From: Marivirga aurantiaca
GTDB taxonomy: Bacteria; Bacteroidota; Bacteroidia; Cytophagales; Cyclobacteriaceae
DNA: 64,000 nucleotides
Direction: 5' to 3'
NCBI RefSeq assembly: GCF_016679925.1
Contig: NZ_JAEQBW010000003.1
Location: 248,001 to 312,000, forward strand
Shown here: piece after piece, positions 63,006-64,000 of the stretch
Position numbering within the stretch: the stretch's first letter is position 1
How the letters are laid out: every line of letters begins with the position of its first letter
The notes under the pieces: generated by a model
What the model was told of the DNA's origin: nothing
Databases searched by the model: none
Seen by the model: only the letters and a program-made list of their open reading frames with translations
Position numbers and translations under genes: made by a program

Positions 63006-63187
63006 GGTACTCTTGATAAATACTCCAATGTTCGAAAACCAAATAATATCCCGATGCACCGGGACAAGGTTTGCTCGAGAAAGCGGGCGGGAGGACAAAA
63101 AGGCGGGGAGCGCGTGGAATTGCAGCGTGGAAGCATCTTTTTGTCCCGAGGACTCGGGACAAAAGATGAAGAATAAAATTTGGTTTA
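63005..63187. repeat. Dispersed repeat with terminal hairpin, copy 2
   Basis: Second copy of the repeat at 61109. Its hairpin pairs CATCTTTTTGTCCCGAG at 63134-63150 with CTCGGGACAAAAGATG at 63153-63168. Compared with copy 1, three stem pairs changed on both sides (T-A to C-G, T-A to C-G, T-A to G-C) and the stem, including its one-base bulge, is preserved. It follows the SGNH hydrolase stop directly. Confidence 0.8.
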
Positions 63188-63189
63188 AT

Positions 63190-63262
63190 CGGTGGCGCAC
63201 CGACCATCTCTCTCAAATAGCTATCTTTTCTGCTTTCGATCGGTGAGCCACCGACCGAGGGC
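63190..63262. repeat. GGTGGCGCACC palindromic repeat, copy 1
   Basis: GGTGGCGCACCGACC at the left end is inverted by GGTCGGTGAGCCACC-like sequence at the right end (here with one change), enclosing CAAATAGCTATCTTTTCTGC. The right end is itself a hairpin CGGTG/CACCG around AGC. The same unit recurs at 63418, so it is a tandemly arranged repeat pair. Confidence 0.7.
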
Positions 63263-63279
63263 TAACTACATACGAGATT

Positions 63280-63320
63280 TCTCCCCTCTTTCCTTGGGAG
63301 AGAGGAGAAGATTTGTCGAA
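63280..63320. repeat. Short inverted repeat with CTCCCCTC/GAGAGGAG core
   Basis: TTCTCCCCTCTTTCC and a following GGGAGAGAGGAGAAG form an imperfect hairpin around TT, followed by ATCAGGGGTGAGTC. It resembles the core of the 91-bp elements in layout (pyrimidine-rich arm, complementary arm, then GGTGAG-type block) but lacks their ends. It may be a decayed relative. Confidence 0.4.
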
Positions 63321-63417
63321 GACGAATCAGGGGTGAGTCTAAAAGGCGGCTTAGCAACTGGCCATCAGCGCTAGTTATATAGTTGACAAAAGATTAAGAG
63401 TATCTGATTCCATGGTC

Positions 63418-63590
63418 GGTGGCGCACCGACCATCTCATTCAAATAGCTATCTTTTCTGCTTTCGGTCGGTGAGCCACCCAATGCTATTAAGTTAAGACA
63501 ATTTTCCTTCTCTCTTTGGAGAAGGATGCAAGGTTGAGGTTTGAATAAAAGCTTGACTTAATAGCATTCTTGAGCCACCGACCGGGGCAA
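63418..63590. repeat. GGTGGCGCACC palindromic repeat, copy 2, interrupted by a MITE
   Basis: The unit starts GGTGGCGCACCGACC at about 63418 and reaches GGTCGGTGAGCCACC at 63479. There the 91-bp element is inserted, and TGAGCCACCGACCGG resumes at 63571. The 9 bases TGAGCCACC are found on both sides of the insertion. Confidence 0.75.
63480..63570. mobile_element. MITE-like 91-bp element, copy 3
   Basis: Ends CAATGCTATTAAGTTAAG and GCTTGACTTAATAGCATT (63551-63568) plus CT, with the shared hairpin core TTCTC/GAGAA and the block GATGCAAGGTTGAGGTTTG. The flanking TGAGCCACC is identical at 63471-63479 and 63571-63579. The empty site can be read from the uninterrupted repeat copy at 63240-63255, which has a single TGAGCCACC followed by GACCG. 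Confidence 0.9.
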
Positions 63591-63633
63591 ACTATCATTT
63601 CTCATAATTTCCCTAAGCAAGCCACAATCAAGT

Positions 63634-63650
63634 TCCCCCAAAATAGGGGA
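63634..63650 (+). promoter_or_regulatory. Operator-like 17-bp motif, site 5 (before last gene)
   Basis: The sequence is TCCCCCAAAATAGGGGA, a perfect TCCCC-N7-GGGGA dyad, 46 bp before the ATG at 63697. It differs from site 3 by one base. Confidence 0.65.
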
Positions 63651-63696
63651 GCGCTTATTGATTTCTTTTTCGCATTTTTAACAAAAAAAATATCTT

Positions 63697-64000
63697 ATGC
63701 GCAGCATTCTTTCTTTACTATTCATCTTCAGTTTCCTATCTCTTCAGGCACAAACTTTCCAATCGCATTTCAAGGAAGCTTCCTCAGCTTATAAGGCGGA
63801 AGACTATCCGCAAATGCTGGTAGAAATCAAAAAAGCGCATGCGCTACGACCGCAGCATCAAACGCTCATTTATTATTTGGCTATTGCGCATTCACTCAAT
63901 AACCATGTCGATTCAGCAAATTATTGGTTGAGGAAAGTCGTAAGCATTGATTCCAAAAATTATGACATTGATAAGCCTGATTTTGAAAATTTACTGGCTT
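63697..64000 (+). CDS. Exported TPR-like protein, N-terminal part (cut by window end)
   Basis: The frame starts with ATG at 63697 and is still open at the window edge (101 codons). It begins with a signal peptide (about 1-18, SLLFIFSFLSLQAQ). The next part is helical with a tetratricopeptide-like pattern: EASSAYKAEDYPQMLVEIKK, ALRPQHQTLIYYLAIAHSLN and SANYWLRKVVSID. The length and remaining domains are unknown. The 17-bp operator-like site ends 46 bp before the start, at a spacing close to that of the alpha/beta hydrolase gene, so it may belong to the same regulon. Confidence 0.72.
   Translation, partial: MRSILSLLFIFSFLSLQAQTFQSHFKEASSAYKAEDYPQMLVEIKKAHALRPQHQTLIYYLAIAHSLNNHVDSANYWLRKVVSIDSKNYDIDKPDFENLLA

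Noticed and set aside
63192-63374. Short reading frames inside the repeat cluster at the right end.
   Set aside because: They run through palindromic repeats and an inverted repeat, and differ between repeat copies.

Overview
The window reads as a gene-dense chromosomal segment of a low-GC Bacteroidota bacterium, most likely order Cytophagales (a Marivirga/Fulvivirga-like marine glider would fit, but the genus is inference). The evidence is a full-length SprA translocon of the type IX secretion system (T9SS), a protein with a T9SS C-terminal sorting signal, SusC/SusD outer-membrane import genes, TonB, A-rich ribosome-binding regions without Shine-Dalgarno motifs, several TTG/GTG starts, and -7 promoter elements of the Bacteroidota type TAnnTTTG. 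I found no tRNA, rRNA, CRISPR array or transposase gene.

Layout. 1-9.7 kb: maeB end, ruvA, sprA, gcvH, a VanZ-like gene and tonB, closed by a terminator. 9.9-24 kb: housekeeping genes (NamZ-like DUF1343, LolC/E-like permease, SDR, prmC, ribD, free Met-sulfoxide reductase, PIN-PhoH, fatty-acid desaturase, AcpH-like, amidohydrolase, M42 peptidase) and two tandem YfiR-like genes. 24-30 kb: shikimate genes aroA, aroB and two DAHP synthase-chorismate mutase fusions. One fusion is preceded by a 26-codon leader peptide with seven consecutive Phe/Tyr codons and a terminator, which looks like a complete transcription attenuator. 30-44 kb: proline dehydrogenase, lysS and accessory genes, including a MarR-GNAT fusion with a perfect palindrome directly before its start. 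44-47 kb: an ECF sigma factor, a membrane anti-sigma-like protein and an exported duplicated-domain protein. 47-64 kb: a histidine kinase, then a propeller-type histidine kinase with a LuxR-type response regulator, and downstream of them an exported alpha/beta hydrolase, SusC/SusD/lipoprotein, several small exported SnoaL-like proteins, DinB, an SGNH hydrolase and a truncated gene.

The main new observations are regulatory or mobile. (1) The Phe/Tyr attenuator. (2) A 17-bp operator-like motif (TCCCCC, A at position 9, T at position 11, then RGKGA) that recurs upstream of the kinase, hydrolase, SusC, SGNH-hydrolase and last genes, which suggests a local regulon. (3) Three copies of a 91-bp MITE-like element, each with a recognisable 9-bp target duplication; one copy is inserted inside another palindromic repeat. 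(4) A 199-bp nested-palindrome element between divergent genes. (5) A two-copy repeat whose terminal hairpin differs by three compensatory base-pair changes. All readings come from inspection alone; no database search was run.
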